A DNA stretch of 13,920 bases, taken from the NCBI GenBank assembly GCA_017447005.1, contig JAFSOM010000237.1, forward strand, positions 1-13,920. The letters are read 5' to 3'. The notes below the pieces were generated by a model, which worked only from the letters and a program-made list of their open reading frames with translations, made no database searches and was not told the origin of the DNA. Source of the stretch: Oscillibacter sp. (lineage in GTDB: Bacteria > Bacillota > Clostridia > Oscillospirales > Oscillospiraceae). The number at the start of each line of letters is the position of its first letter. The stretch's first letter is position 1. Positions 6,576 to 13,920 of this stretch are shown here, in pieces. The translations under genes and the position numbers were made by a program.

Positions 6576-8004
6576 CGCAGACTATAGAAAAGTCATTGTC
6601 GGACTGATTTTCCTTCGGTATATCTCCAACGCCTTTGACAAGAGATACCGCGAACTTCTGGCTGACGGCGACGGCTTTGAGGATGACCCGGACGCGTATG
6701 AGGAGGAAAACATCTTCTTTGTCCCGGAGGAGGCCCGCTGGAATAAAATCGCGTCGAAAGCGCATACGCCGGAGATTGGCAAGGTCATTGACGACGCTAT
6801 GCGGGCGATTGAGAAGAACAATCAGAAACTGAAAGACGTTTTGCCCAAAAATTACGCCAGTCCTGACTTGGATAAGCGCGTACTCGGCGACGTTGTGGAC
6901 TTGTTCACCAATATGGACATGGACAGCGCGGACGAAAGCCGCGACCTTCTCGGACGCACTTACGAATACTGTATCGCGCAGTTCGCCGCGCATGAGGGAA
7001 TCAAGGGCGGCGAGTTCTACACGCCCGCAAGCGTCGTGAAAACGATTGTGGCGGTTCTGAAACCGACGCCGAACAGCCGCGTATACGACCCCTGTTGCGG
7101 AAGCGGCGGGATGTTCGTACAGAGCGAAAAATTCATTGAAGAACACGCAAGGCAAAGAGGCGTCATTTCCGTTTACGGTCAGGAAAGCAACTCCGACACA
7201 TGGAAAATGGCGAAAATGAACATGGCGATACGCGGCATTGACGCCGATTTCGGGAAATACCACGCGGACACGTTTTTCAACGACCTGCACCCGACCTTGA
7301 AAGCGGACTTTATTATGGCGAATCCGCCGTTTAATCTGTCCGGCTGGGGACAGGACAAACTCAAAGACGATAAGCGTTGGAAATACGGCGTCCCGCCCGC
7401 CGGAAACGCCAATTACGCGTGGATTCAGCACATGATTTACCATCTCGCGCCTAACGGGAAAATCGGCCTTGTGCTTGCCAACGGCGCGTTGTCCACGCAA
7501 TCCAGCGGCGAGGGCGAGATACGCAGACGCATTATCGAGGATGACCTGATAGAAGGCATTATCGCAATGCCCACACAGCTATTTTACAGCGTGACGATTC
7601 CCGTAACGCTATGGTTTATCACAAGGGGCAAGAGGCAAAAGGGCAAAACGCTGTTTATCGACGCCCGCAAAATGGGACATATGGTAGACCGCAAACACCG
7701 TGACTTCACCGACGAGGACATTCAGAAGCTGTCGGACACGTTCGCGGCGTTCCAGAACGGGACGCTGGAAGAAGTGAAAGGCTTTTGCGCGGCGGCAACC
7801 ATTCGGGACATCGCCAAGCAGGACTATATCCTGACGCCGGGGCGGTACGTGGGGATTGAGGAGCGCGAGGACGACGGGGAGCCGTTCGAGGAGAAGATGG
7901 CGCGCCTGACGGCGGAGCTTTCCGGGCTGTTCGACAAGTCCCACGAGCTGGAAGCGGAAATCCGCCGCAAATTGGGGGCGATTGGCTTTGGGTTATCATC
8001 TTAA
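6493..8004 (+). CDS. hsdM: Type I restriction-modification DNA methyltransferase subunit HsdM
   Basis: HsdM methylates adenine at the target site with S-adenosylmethionine and forms the M2S core with HsdS. The 503-residue length is normal for the family. The N-terminal helical HsdM domain (GFEKQIWDAACVLWGHIPAA) is followed by the Type I Mtase block GGEFYTPASVVKTIV, the cofactor-binding motif DPCCGSGGMF (199-208) and the catalytic motif NPPF (277-280). The C-terminal coiled segment (EEKMARLTAELSGLFDKSHE) is typical of contacts with HsdS. The ATG at 6493 has GAGGTGA 3 bases upstream, and the promoter lies about 55 bases before it. The end overlaps the next gene by 23 bases. All key residues are present, so it should be active. 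A diverged 5' fragment of a second copy lies at 1559. Confidence 0.97.
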   Translation: MAEKSNAVIGFEKQIWDAACVLWGHIPAADYRKVIVGLIFLRYISNAFDKRYRELLADGDGFEDDPDAYEEENIFFVPEEARWNKIASKAHTPEIGKVIDDAMRAIEKNNQKLKDVLPKNYASPDLDKRVLGDVVDLFTNMDMDSADESRDLLGRTYEYCIAQFAAHEGIKGGEFYTPASVVKTIVAVLKPTPNSRVYDPCCGSGGMFVQSEKFIEEHARQRGVISVYGQESNSDTWKMAKMNMAIRGIDADFGKYHADTFFNDLHPTLKADFIMANPPFNLSGWGQDKLKDDKRWKYGVPPAGNANYAWIQHMIYHLAPNGKIGLVLANGALSTQSSGEGEIRRRIIEDDLIEGIIAMPTQLFYSVTIPVTLWFITRGKRQKGKTLFIDARKMGHMVDRKHRDFTDEDIQKLSDTFAAFQNGTLEEVKGFCAAATIRDIAKQDYILTPGRYVGIEEREDDGEPFEEKMARLTAELSGLFDKSHELEAEIRRKLGAIGFGLSS

Positions 8005-8281
8005 CGGACGGGTCGAACGGGAAATTGTCGCGCTGGCGAAAAAGCACGGGGTTCGGAAAGTGATTCTTTTCGGGTCCCGCGCCAGAGGCGACAACTGGGA
8101 GCGTAGCGACATTGACCTTGCCGTGAGTGGCGGCAACATTGCGGAGTTCTCCGACGAGGCCGACGAAAAAATCTGGACGCTGTTGCTGATAGACGTTGTG
8201 AATCTTGACCGTGGAATCTCCGACGAACTGCGGAAGGAAATTGAGCGGGACGGGGTTTTATTGTATGAAGAAGTACGATAA
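7982..8281 (+). CDS. mntA: MntA-like minimal nucleotidyltransferase antitoxin
   Basis: This is a 99-residue minimal nucleotidyltransferase. The signature GSRARGDNWERSDIDL (31-46) gives GS-x10-DxD with Ser32, Asp43 and Asp45, the nucleotide- and metal-binding residues; a further acidic residue lies in LLLIDVVNLD. In type VII (HEPN/MNT) systems MntA neutralises HepT by transferring AMP groups to its active-site tyrosine. The partner gene follows directly and overlaps. The start is TTG 7982 or TTG 7988, after GGGGG at 7974-7978; the second has better spacing. The gene overlaps the end of hsdM, so its translation is probably coupled to that of the methyltransferase. It could also act on an unrelated target, but the adjacent HEPN gene argues for the toxin-antitoxin pair. 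Confidence 0.88.
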   Translation: MALGYHLNGRVEREIVALAKKHGVRKVILFGSRARGDNWERSDIDLAVSGGNIAEFSDEADEKIWTLLLIDVVNLDRGISDELRKEIERDGVLLYEEVR

Positions 8282-8654
8282 TTTCTGTAAAGCGCTGGGC
8301 AATCTGGAAGAGGGCGCGAAACTTGACGAGCCGTTTACTGTTGTTGAAACCACAGGCATTACCGGACTGTTTTCCATCTGCTTTGAGCAGTCATGGAAGC
8401 TGATGAAGGAGCTTTTGGAGGAACACGGGCGGTTTCAGGACAAAATCGGTTCGCCACGCGTGATTATCAAGACGGCGTATCAGTGCGGCATGATTTCGAA
8501 CTGTGAGGGCTGGCTGGAACTGCTGGAAACGCGCAATATCCTCGCGCATACCTACAGCGACGAACAGGCGTTAAAGGCTATCCGGGACGTGAAAGCGACC
8601 TATCTTTCCCTGTTTCAGAATTTGAAACGGGAGATTGACGAAGGATGGCTGTAG
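8265..8654 (+). CDS. hepT: HepT-like HEPN toxin (nucleotidyltransferase substrate-binding type)
   Basis: This is a 129-residue all-helical HEPN protein of the HI0074/HepT type. The catalytic RNase motif Rx4HxY is complete: R90-NILA-H95-T-Y97. In studied HepT/MntA pairs the HEPN protein cuts RNA and MntA modifies the tyrosine of this motif to switch it off. I chose ATG 8265, which reads MKKYDNFCKAL and overlaps the mntA end by 17 bases. The longer frame from 8205 would overlap mntA by 77 bases with residues unlike the family. The 3' end overlaps the first possible hsdS start by 10 bases. Its place between hsdM and hsdS ties toxin and antitoxin to expression of the restriction system. Whether it is a free toxin-antitoxin pair or a sensor of restriction failure cannot be read from sequence. 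Confidence 0.85.
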   Translation: MKKYDNFCKALGNLEEGAKLDEPFTVVETTGITGLFSICFEQSWKLMKELLEEHGRFQDKIGSPRVIIKTAYQCGMISNCEGWLELLETRNILAHTYSDEQALKAIRDVKATYLSLFQNLKREIDEGWL

Positions 8655-9850
8655 GCAAAACGGAGTATTATGTTATGAATGCTAATTGGTTTACTTCAAC
8701 TATCAATGATGTGTGTCTTGTAGTAACAGACGGCTCGCATTTTAGCCCTAAGAGCGTTAATATAGGCCAGTACATGGTTTCAGTAAAAGATTTTACTGAC
8801 TATGGATTTGATTTTTCTGGCTGTCGGAAAATTAGTGATGATGACTATTTTACCCTCCAGAAAAATGGCTGCGTTCCAGAATTTGAAGACATACTTATCG
8901 GCAAAGACGTAGCAAGATATTTTGAGGATATTATTGTTTACCGTCAAGAAGAACGTCCCGCGCTTCTTTCATCCATTGCAATATTACGCTGTGATAAGGC
9001 AAAAATCTTGCCAGACTTCCTATACTATCTGATGAAAACGCCTGATTTTCGTCAAGATGTGCGAGAGAATTATGCGTCAGGCTCCGCAATCCCTCGTATC
9101 ATTTTGAAAGATTTCAAGCGAATGCCTATCAGGTATCCGTCTATTGCTCAACAACATAAGATTGTGGGTTTGCTTTCCGCTTTTGACCATAAAATCGCAC
9201 TTAATGCGCGGATGAATGATAATTTAGAACAGCAAGTCAAAGTGCTGTTCGCTGAAATGTTTCCTTCTGCGGGAAACGTAAAAATGGCAAACGGCATATT
9301 GAGTGATATTGCCCATATTACCATGGGACAGTCTCCAAACGGTAAAAGCTATAATGAAGCTGGTATAGGAACGGTTTTCTTTCAAGGACGAGCTGAGTTT
9401 GGCTTCCGGTTTCCTGTAATCCGTTTATTCACAACGGAACCAAAACGTATGGCAACTCGTGGAGATACCCTTATGAGCGTCCGCGCCCCAGTAGGCGATT
9501 TGAATGTTGCCCATGAACACTGTTGCATTGGGCGAGGGCTTTCCGCTATTCATTCTAAGTATGGACATTCGTCATTCATCTTGTATACGATGTTTTCTTT
9601 GCGCACACAGCTTGACATTTTTAACGGTCAAGGCACAGTTTTTGGCTCGATTAACAAAGACGCCTTGAATGAAATGCCTGTGTTTGTTCCTGAAACATCC
9701 GAAATAGAACGGTTTGAAAATATCGCCGCTCCGATTGACCGCATGATTCTGAAAAATCATGATGAAATCGTATGCCTTACCGCCTTGCGTGACGCCCTTC
9801 TGCCGCGCCTGATGTCGGGAGAACTGGACGTGTCGGTGCTTGACCTCTAA
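8645..9850 (+). CDS. hsdS: Type I restriction-modification specificity subunit HsdS
   Basis: HsdS recognises the two half-sites of the target and holds HsdM and HsdR together. The 401 residues show the usual two-fold layout: first target-recognition domain (about 10-170), central conserved helix (IAQQHKIVGLLSAFDHKIAL to NLEQQVKVLFAEMF), second recognition domain (about 215-345, starting ILSDIAHITMGQSP), and a closing conserved helix ending in LRDALLPRLMSGELDV. ATG 8645 overlaps the hepT stop and has GGGAG 11 bases upstream. ATG 8675 (MNANWFTST), with GGAG 9 bases upstream, is an equally good start. The recognition domains are AT-rich compared with hsdM and hsdR, as expected for exchangeable specificity modules. 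No second or partial hsdS is seen, so there is no sign of a phase-variable shufflon inside the window. Confidence 0.95.
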   Translation: MAVGKTEYYVMNANWFTSTINDVCLVVTDGSHFSPKSVNIGQYMVSVKDFTDYGFDFSGCRKISDDDYFTLQKNGCVPEFEDILIGKDVARYFEDIIVYRQEERPALLSSIAILRCDKAKILPDFLYYLMKTPDFRQDVRENYASGSAIPRIILKDFKRMPIRYPSIAQQHKIVGLLSAFDHKIALNARMNDNLEQQVKVLFAEMFPSAGNVKMANGILSDIAHITMGQSPNGKSYNEAGIGTVFFQGRAEFGFRFPVIRLFTTEPKRMATRGDTLMSVRAPVGDLNVAHEHCCIGRGLSAIHSKYGHSSFILYTMFSLRTQLDIFNGQGTVFGSINKDALNEMPVFVPETSEIERFENIAAPIDRMILKNHDEIVCLTALRDALLPRLMSGELDVSVLDL

Positions 9851-9879
9851 GCCGCTAAATTATCATTTTGAGGTGTACT

Positions 9880-10674
9880 ATGGACTTGTTCGATAATGAA
9901 AAAGAGATTCTTTCTTTGTTCCAGTCCATACAGTTGAGTGAGATGGCGCTTATCCCCGAAGATGAATCGGTGGAACGAATATTGCAATCAATTCATAAGC
10001 CCCAATCTTGGACTTCATGGATTGACAGTTCCGCCCACAACGCGCCCCCTCCCGATTTCTACAATGCTGTCGATGGCGTTATGATGGATGTTATGAGAGT
10101 AGATGACCACGGATATAAGAATAAAAAAGGAAAGACCGTAAATCCAACGCGACAAAGAGACTCTCAACTTATGATGGAATTGGAAGCGGCGGGCATTAGG
10201 GATATGTTTCCTAATGCTAAGGTGCTTCTTCTTTCTGACACTCAATTATCAACGCATGAAGACCATAATTATCAATTCTATCTGGATAATTTTGTTGATA
10301 CAATCGAGAGCCACAAGAAGAAAATCGCTCTTTATCAAAAGAATCACCCCGGCTATAAGGTGATATTTTTCGTGTTTGACGAATCCAGTATGTACTTTTC
10401 TGCAAATAAATCATACAAGGATAATCCCAAAGTGGGCAGTATGGTTTGTGGAACTCCTCATTTCTGGTTTGCTGATGTTGCTTTTCTCAAAGTAATTTTT
10501 AACTCTGAGATTGATTTTCTTATCTGGTTTACGCCTTATAAGCATTCCAATATGTATGATGATAAAGGAAATCTATGCAAATTTCCACAAGTTGTCGTAA
10601 TTCGTCCTAAAGATTTTCCAAAAGATATGCTTTGTCATTATGATAAAAAGCATATGATGAGCACAGAGGTATAG
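9880..10674 (+). CDS. Unrecognised protein between hsdS and hsdR
   Basis: I do not recognise this 264-residue protein with certainty. It starts at ATG 9880, with GAGG 6 bases upstream; a TTG at 9868 would add four residues. It is mixed alpha/beta with no signal peptide or membrane segment. Notable stretches (numbered from ATG 9880) are PPPDFYNAVDGVMMDVMRVD (about 57-76), NPTRQRDSQLMMELEAAGI, a buried-strand block KVIFFVFDESSMYFSA, and SEIDFLIWFTPYKH near the C-terminus. The Asp-rich first block could be the edge of a PD-(D/E)xK-like fold, but the lysine is missing and I would not call it a nuclease. Base composition is AT-rich like hsdS and unlike hsdR. Its TAG overlaps the hsdR ribosome binding site, so it is a true member of the operon and may modulate the restriction complex. 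Confidence 0.7.
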   Translation: MDLFDNEKEILSLFQSIQLSEMALIPEDESVERILQSIHKPQSWTSWIDSSAHNAPPPDFYNAVDGVMMDVMRVDDHGYKNKKGKTVNPTRQRDSQLMMELEAAGIRDMFPNAKVLLLSDTQLSTHEDHNYQFYLDNFVDTIESHKKKIALYQKNHPGYKVIFFVFDESSMYFSANKSYKDNPKVGSMVCGTPHFWFADVAFLKVIFNSEIDFLIWFTPYKHSNMYDDKGNLCKFPQVVVIRPKDFPKDMLCHYDKKHMMSTEV

Positions 10675-10683
10675 GAGGATACT

Positions 10684-13600
10684 ATGCCCGGTATTTTTAC
10701 AGAAGCCACTTATGAAAACGCCGTGCTGGAACTGTTCCGCAACATGGACTATACGCACGTTTACGGGCCGGACGTAAGCCGCGATTTTACCTGTCCGTTC
10801 TATGAGGAGGAGTTGCTGTCGGCCCTTTACCGACTGAATCCCGCCTTGCCGGAGGACGCGATTTCCGACGCGTTCTCAAAACTCCAAAATTTTGAAAATG
10901 CGGAACTCGTACAGAAAAACGCTGTGTTCATGGACTATCTACAGAACGGCCTCCCCGTGCGTTATACGGTTGACGGTGAGGAACGCGCCGCGCTTGCCTA
11001 TCTTGCCGACTACCGCAACCCCGACAACAACTCCTTTGTGATTGCCAATCAGTGGACGTTTGTGGAACACAGCACAAAACGCCCAGACATTCTGCTGTTT
11101 CTAAACGGTCTGCCCGTCGTTATTATGGAGTTGAAATCGCCGTCCCGCGAGGAGGCTGACGCGTCGCAAGCCTATTTGCAGTTGCGAAACTATATGCGCG
11201 AAATCCCGACGCTGTTTATCTATAACGCCGTCTGCGTGATGAGCGACCAGTTGACCAGCCGCGCCGGGACAATCACGTCCGGCGAAGACCGTTTCATGGA
11301 ATGGAAAACCGTTGACGGAAGTTACGAAAACACGCAGTACGCGCAATTTGACACGTTCTTTGAGGGCATTTTTCAGCGGGAGCGTTTTCTGGACATCCTG
11401 AAAAACTTCATTTGCTTTTCCAATGACGGCGTACAGCGATATAAGATTTTGGCGGGGTATCATCAGTATTTCGCCGTGCGGAAAGCTGTGGAATCGACGA
11501 AACGCGCCGCCGTCACGGACGGCAAGGGCGGCGTGTTCTGGCATACGCAGGGGAGCGGGAAATCGCTGTCGATGGTGTTCTACGCGCATTTGTTGCAGGA
11601 CGCTATGGACAGTCCGACGATTGTTGTCCTGACCGACCGGAACGATTTGGATGACCAGCTTTACGCGCAGTTCGCAAAGTGCAAGGATTTTCTGCGTCAG
11701 GAGCCTGTACAGGCCGAAAGCCGGGAACATTTGCGGCGTCTGCTGTCGGGGAGAAAGGCCAACGGCATTATCTTCACCACCATGCAGAAGTTTGAGGAAT
11801 CCTTTGACTGTCTGTCCGAACGCCGGAATATTGTCGTTATGGCGGACGAGGCGCATCGCGGACAATACGGCTTGACGGAAAAAGTCAAGATAACGAAAAA
11901 CGCTGACGGCGAAGCGATAGCGAAACGCGTTGTTGTGGGTACGGCGCGGATTATCCGAAACAGTCTGCCCAACGCGACTTATATCGGCTTTACCGGGACG
12001 CCGATTTCGTCTAAAGACCGCAGTACGCGGGAAGTTTTCGGAAACTACATCGACATATACGACATGACGCAGGCAGTCGAGGACGGCGCGACGCGTCCGG
12101 TCTATTACGAGAGCCGCGTTATCAAGTTGAAACTTAACAAAGACGCGCTGGAACGCATTGACCGCGAATTTGAGGCGTTGTCGGATGAGGCCGACCCGGA
12201 GGTTTTAGAGCGGAGCAAGCGCAATCTGGGACAGTTGGAAGCCATTCTGGGCAACGACCGGGCGATTGATTCTCTGGTATGCGATATTTTAGACCACTAC
12301 GAGAACAACCGCGCCGACTTGTTGACCGGAAAGGCAATGATTGTCGCCTATTCGCGTCTGATTGCGATGAAGATATACCGCCGCATACTGGAACTGCGCC
12401 CCGGCTGGACGGAAAAAATCGCTGTCGTGATGACTTCCTCGAATCAAGACCCGGAGGAATGGCATGACATTATCGGCAATAAGCGTCATAAAGAGGAGCT
12501 TGCCGCAAAGTTTAAGGATAACGACGACCCGCTCAAAATCGCCATTGTAGTCGATATGTGGCTGACGGGCTTTGACGTTCCGTCCCTTGCGACGATGTAC
12601 GTCTACAAGCCCATGTCCGGGCATAATCTCATGCAGGCGATAGCCCGCGTAAACCGCGTGTTTCGGGATAAGGAAGGCGGGCTTGTCGTGGATTACGTCG
12701 GCATTGCCGCCGCGCTGAAACAGGCGATGAACGACTACACCGTCCGCGACAGGAAAAACTATGGCGATACCGACGTTTCCAAAGCGGCCTATCCGAAGTT
12801 TCAGGAAAAGCTGGAAGTGTGCCGCGATTTGTTCTATGGCTACGATTACTCCGTCTTTGCGACAGGGAGCGATTTAGAGCGGGCGAAGGCTATCACAGGC
12901 GCGGTCAACTTCATCATAGCCCCGGAGCGGACGCAGGAGAAAGAGTCTTTTGTCAAGGAATCGCTGATGTTGCGTCAGGCGTTGTCGCTCTGCTCGTCCC
13001 TCGCGCAGAAAGAGGAACGGCTGGAGGCGGCGTTCTTTGAGGCCGTGCGCGTTTTGCTGGCACGCCTGTCCAATCAGGGCGGGAAAAAGCTGTCGTTGCC
13101 CGAACTCAATGCGCGGGTCAATGAACTGATGAAACAGGCCGTGAAAAGCGAAGGCGTTATCAACCTGTTTTCGGACATCCAAGAGGAGTTTTCCCTCTTT
13201 GACCCCCGATTTTTGGAGGAAGTCTCCAAAATGAAGGAAAAGAATCTGGCAGTCGAACTCCTGAAACGACTGATTGCGGAACAGGTGCGGATTTATCGCC
13301 GGACAAATGTTGTGAAATCGGAAAAGTTCAGCGAACTGATTCAAAGCGTGATGAATCGTTACCTGAACGGTATGCTGACCAATGAGGAGGTCATACAGGA
13401 ACTGCTCAATCTGGCGCGGCAGATTCAAACGGCGACGGAACAGGGAAATCAGTTGGGGCTTACCGCCGATGAGCTTGCGTTCTATGACGCCCTGACCAAG
13501 CCGAGAGCCATCAAGGACTTTTATGAGAATGAGGAGCTTATCGCCATCACGAAAGAGCTTGCCGACGCCTTGCGCCGAAACAGGACGATAGACTGGCAAA

Positions 13601-13746
13601 AGCGGGATTCCGCAAGGGCGAAAATGCGGATGCTCATCAAGAAGCTCCTGAAAAAGCACAAGTATCCGCCGGAGGGGATGGAGGACGCTGTCCAGACTGT
13701 CATGATGCAATGCGAATTGTGGGCTGATAATGCCGAAATGGAGTAA
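10684..13746 (+). CDS. hsdR: Type I restriction endonuclease subunit HsdR
   Basis: HsdR is the ATP-driven translocase and nuclease of the complex; it pulls DNA past the bound M2S core and cuts at a distance. The 1020 residues carry all expected parts. The PD-(D/E)xK nuclease is RPDILLFLNGLPVVIMELKS (Asp135, Glu149, Lys151). The helicase motor has Walker A HTQGSGKS (Lys293), DEAH box ADEAHRGQYG (388-391), GFTGTPIS (motif III), and motifs V-VI in DMWLTGFDVPSL and QAIARVNRVF. A long helical C-terminal domain (about 770-1020) contacts the core enzyme. The start ATG 10684 has AGGAGG (10673-10678) 5 bases upstream, overlapping the previous stop. It is the last gene of the operon and an intrinsic terminator follows 45 bases later. 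It looks intact. Confidence 0.97.
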   Translation: MPGIFTEATYENAVLELFRNMDYTHVYGPDVSRDFTCPFYEEELLSALYRLNPALPEDAISDAFSKLQNFENAELVQKNAVFMDYLQNGLPVRYTVDGEERAALAYLADYRNPDNNSFVIANQWTFVEHSTKRPDILLFLNGLPVVIMELKSPSREEADASQAYLQLRNYMREIPTLFIYNAVCVMSDQLTSRAGTITSGEDRFMEWKTVDGSYENTQYAQFDTFFEGIFQRERFLDILKNFICFSNDGVQRYKILAGYHQYFAVRKAVESTKRAAVTDGKGGVFWHTQGSGKSLSMVFYAHLLQDAMDSPTIVVLTDRNDLDDQLYAQFAKCKDFLRQEPVQAESREHLRRLLSGRKANGIIFTTMQKFEESFDCLSERRNIVVMADEAHRGQYGLTEKVKITKNADGEAIAKRVVVGTARIIRNSLPNATYIGFTGTPISSKDRSTREVFGNYIDIYDMTQAVEDGATRPVYYESRVIKLKLNKDALERIDREFEALSDEADPEVLERSKRNLGQLEAILGNDRAIDSLVCDILDHYENNRADLLTGKAMIVAYSRLIAMKIYRRILELRPGWTEKIAVVMTSSNQDPEEWHDIIGNKRHKEELAAKFKDNDDPLKIAIVVDMWLTGFDVPSLATMYVYKPMSGHNLMQAIARVNRVFRDKEGGLVVDYVGIAAALKQAMNDYTVRDRKNYGDTDVSKAAYPKFQEKLEVCRDLFYGYDYSVFATGSDLERAKAITGAVNFIIAPERTQEKESFVKESLMLRQALSLCSSLAQKEERLEAAFFEAVRVLLARLSNQGGKKLSLPELNARVNELMKQAVKSEGVINLFSDIQEEFSLFDPRFLEEVSKMKEKNLAVELLKRLIAEQVRIYRRTNVVKSEKFSELIQSVMNRYLNGMLTNEEVIQELLNLARQIQTATEQGNQLGLTADELAFYDALTKPRAIKDFYENEELIAITKELADALRRNRTIDWQKRDSARAKMRMLIKKLLKKHKYPPEGMEDAVQTVMMQCELWADNAEME

Positions 13747-13790
13747 AAGAGGCTATCTACCACTATTTCCGAATCGAATCCAAGTCATCT

Positions 13791-13826
13791 ATGCGCCACC
13801 CGTTGTTCCGGGTGGCGTATTTTTTA
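13791..13826 (+). terminator. Intrinsic terminator after hsdR
   Basis: A 12-bp stem (ATGCGCCACCCG at 13791-13802 with CGGGTGGCGTAT at 13809-13820, one G-U pair) closes a 6-base loop and is followed by a run of T. This is a strong rho-independent terminator ending the restriction operon. Confidence 0.92.
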
Positions 13827-13920
13827 TAAAACCCCCTTGACAGCATGTCTCAGAGATTAAAGGTAAGCGTCGGCTGTAGGGACGGATTGACAAGAAAAAT
13901 CCCCGGCTCAAAGTGAGTCG
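13827..13920. other. Right-edge non-coding stretch, nothing recognised
   Basis: No gene can be supported after the terminator. Two TTGACA hexamers occur (13837 and 13887), but the first has no acceptable -10 at 16-18 bp and the second lies too near the edge to judge. Confidence 0.4.

Noticed and set aside
6433..7500. 355-codon open frame on the minus strand opposite hsdM
   Set aside because: It is fully antisense to a clear HsdM, has no family motif, and reflects the codon bias of hsdM. The same applies to the minus-strand frames opposite hsdR at 11101-11865 and 12874-13710.
8645..9850. Invertible hsdS (phase-variable specificity)
   Set aside because: There is only one hsdS, no recombinase gene and no inverted copy of the recognition domains within the window.
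13837..13920. Possible promoter starting with TTGACA after the terminator
   Set aside because: No acceptable -10 box at 16-18 bp spacing, and the window ends before any downstream gene can be seen.

Overview
The window looks like an accessory, defence-rich stretch of a mobile or mobilizable island in a Gram-positive anaerobe, most likely a clostridial Firmicute. That placement is an inference from the relaxase-like C-terminus at the left edge, strong AGGAGG/GAGGTGA ribosome binding sites, and TTGACA and TGnTATAAT promoters. Base composition is mixed: hsdM and hsdR are comparatively GC-rich, while hsdS, the orphan gene after it and the leucine-rich repeats of the Roco gene are visibly AT-richer.

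Layout. 1-525 is the C-terminal coiled-coil end of a probable MobA/MobL-type relaxase. It converges on a small XRE repressor gene (529-849, minus strand). A 125-bp divergent region (850-974) carries a candidate operator, a good sigma-70 promoter and three short repeats with an exact 31-bp period. 975-1505 encodes a SLOG/DUF1273 nucleotide-binding protein. The end of that gene overlaps a promoter followed by a broken hsdM 5' end (1559-1666). A three-gene cassette follows: a CoiA-like protein with zinc knuckles (1672-2943), a DUF6398 protein (2969-3487) and an LRR-Roco GTPase with a C-terminal membrane anchor (3508-6336). Then comes a second copy of the same promoter, heading an intact type I restriction-modification operon in the order hsdM, mntA, hepT, hsdS, orphan ORF, hsdR (6493-13746), closed by a strong intrinsic terminator (13791-13826).

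How the parts fit. The type I enzyme is HsdM/HsdS/HsdR. A MntA/HepT toxin-antitoxin pair (type VII, HEPN/MNT) sits translationally overlapped between hsdM and hsdS, and an unrecognised AT-rich gene sits between hsdS and hsdR.

The most informative structure is an imperfect ~220-bp direct repeat at 1421-1636 and 6353-6575. Each copy contains the 3' end of a SLOG gene, a shared palindrome, an extended -10 promoter and the start of hsdM. The left copy has an intact SLOG gene and a broken hsdM. The right copy has only a SLOG tail and an intact hsdM. The CoiA-like/DUF6398/Roco cassette therefore lies exactly between two duplicated SLOG-hsdM junctions and is headed by a copy of the restriction operon's promoter. 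I read this as a modular insertion at a SLOG-hsdM junction, and the three genes as a candidate undescribed defence module.
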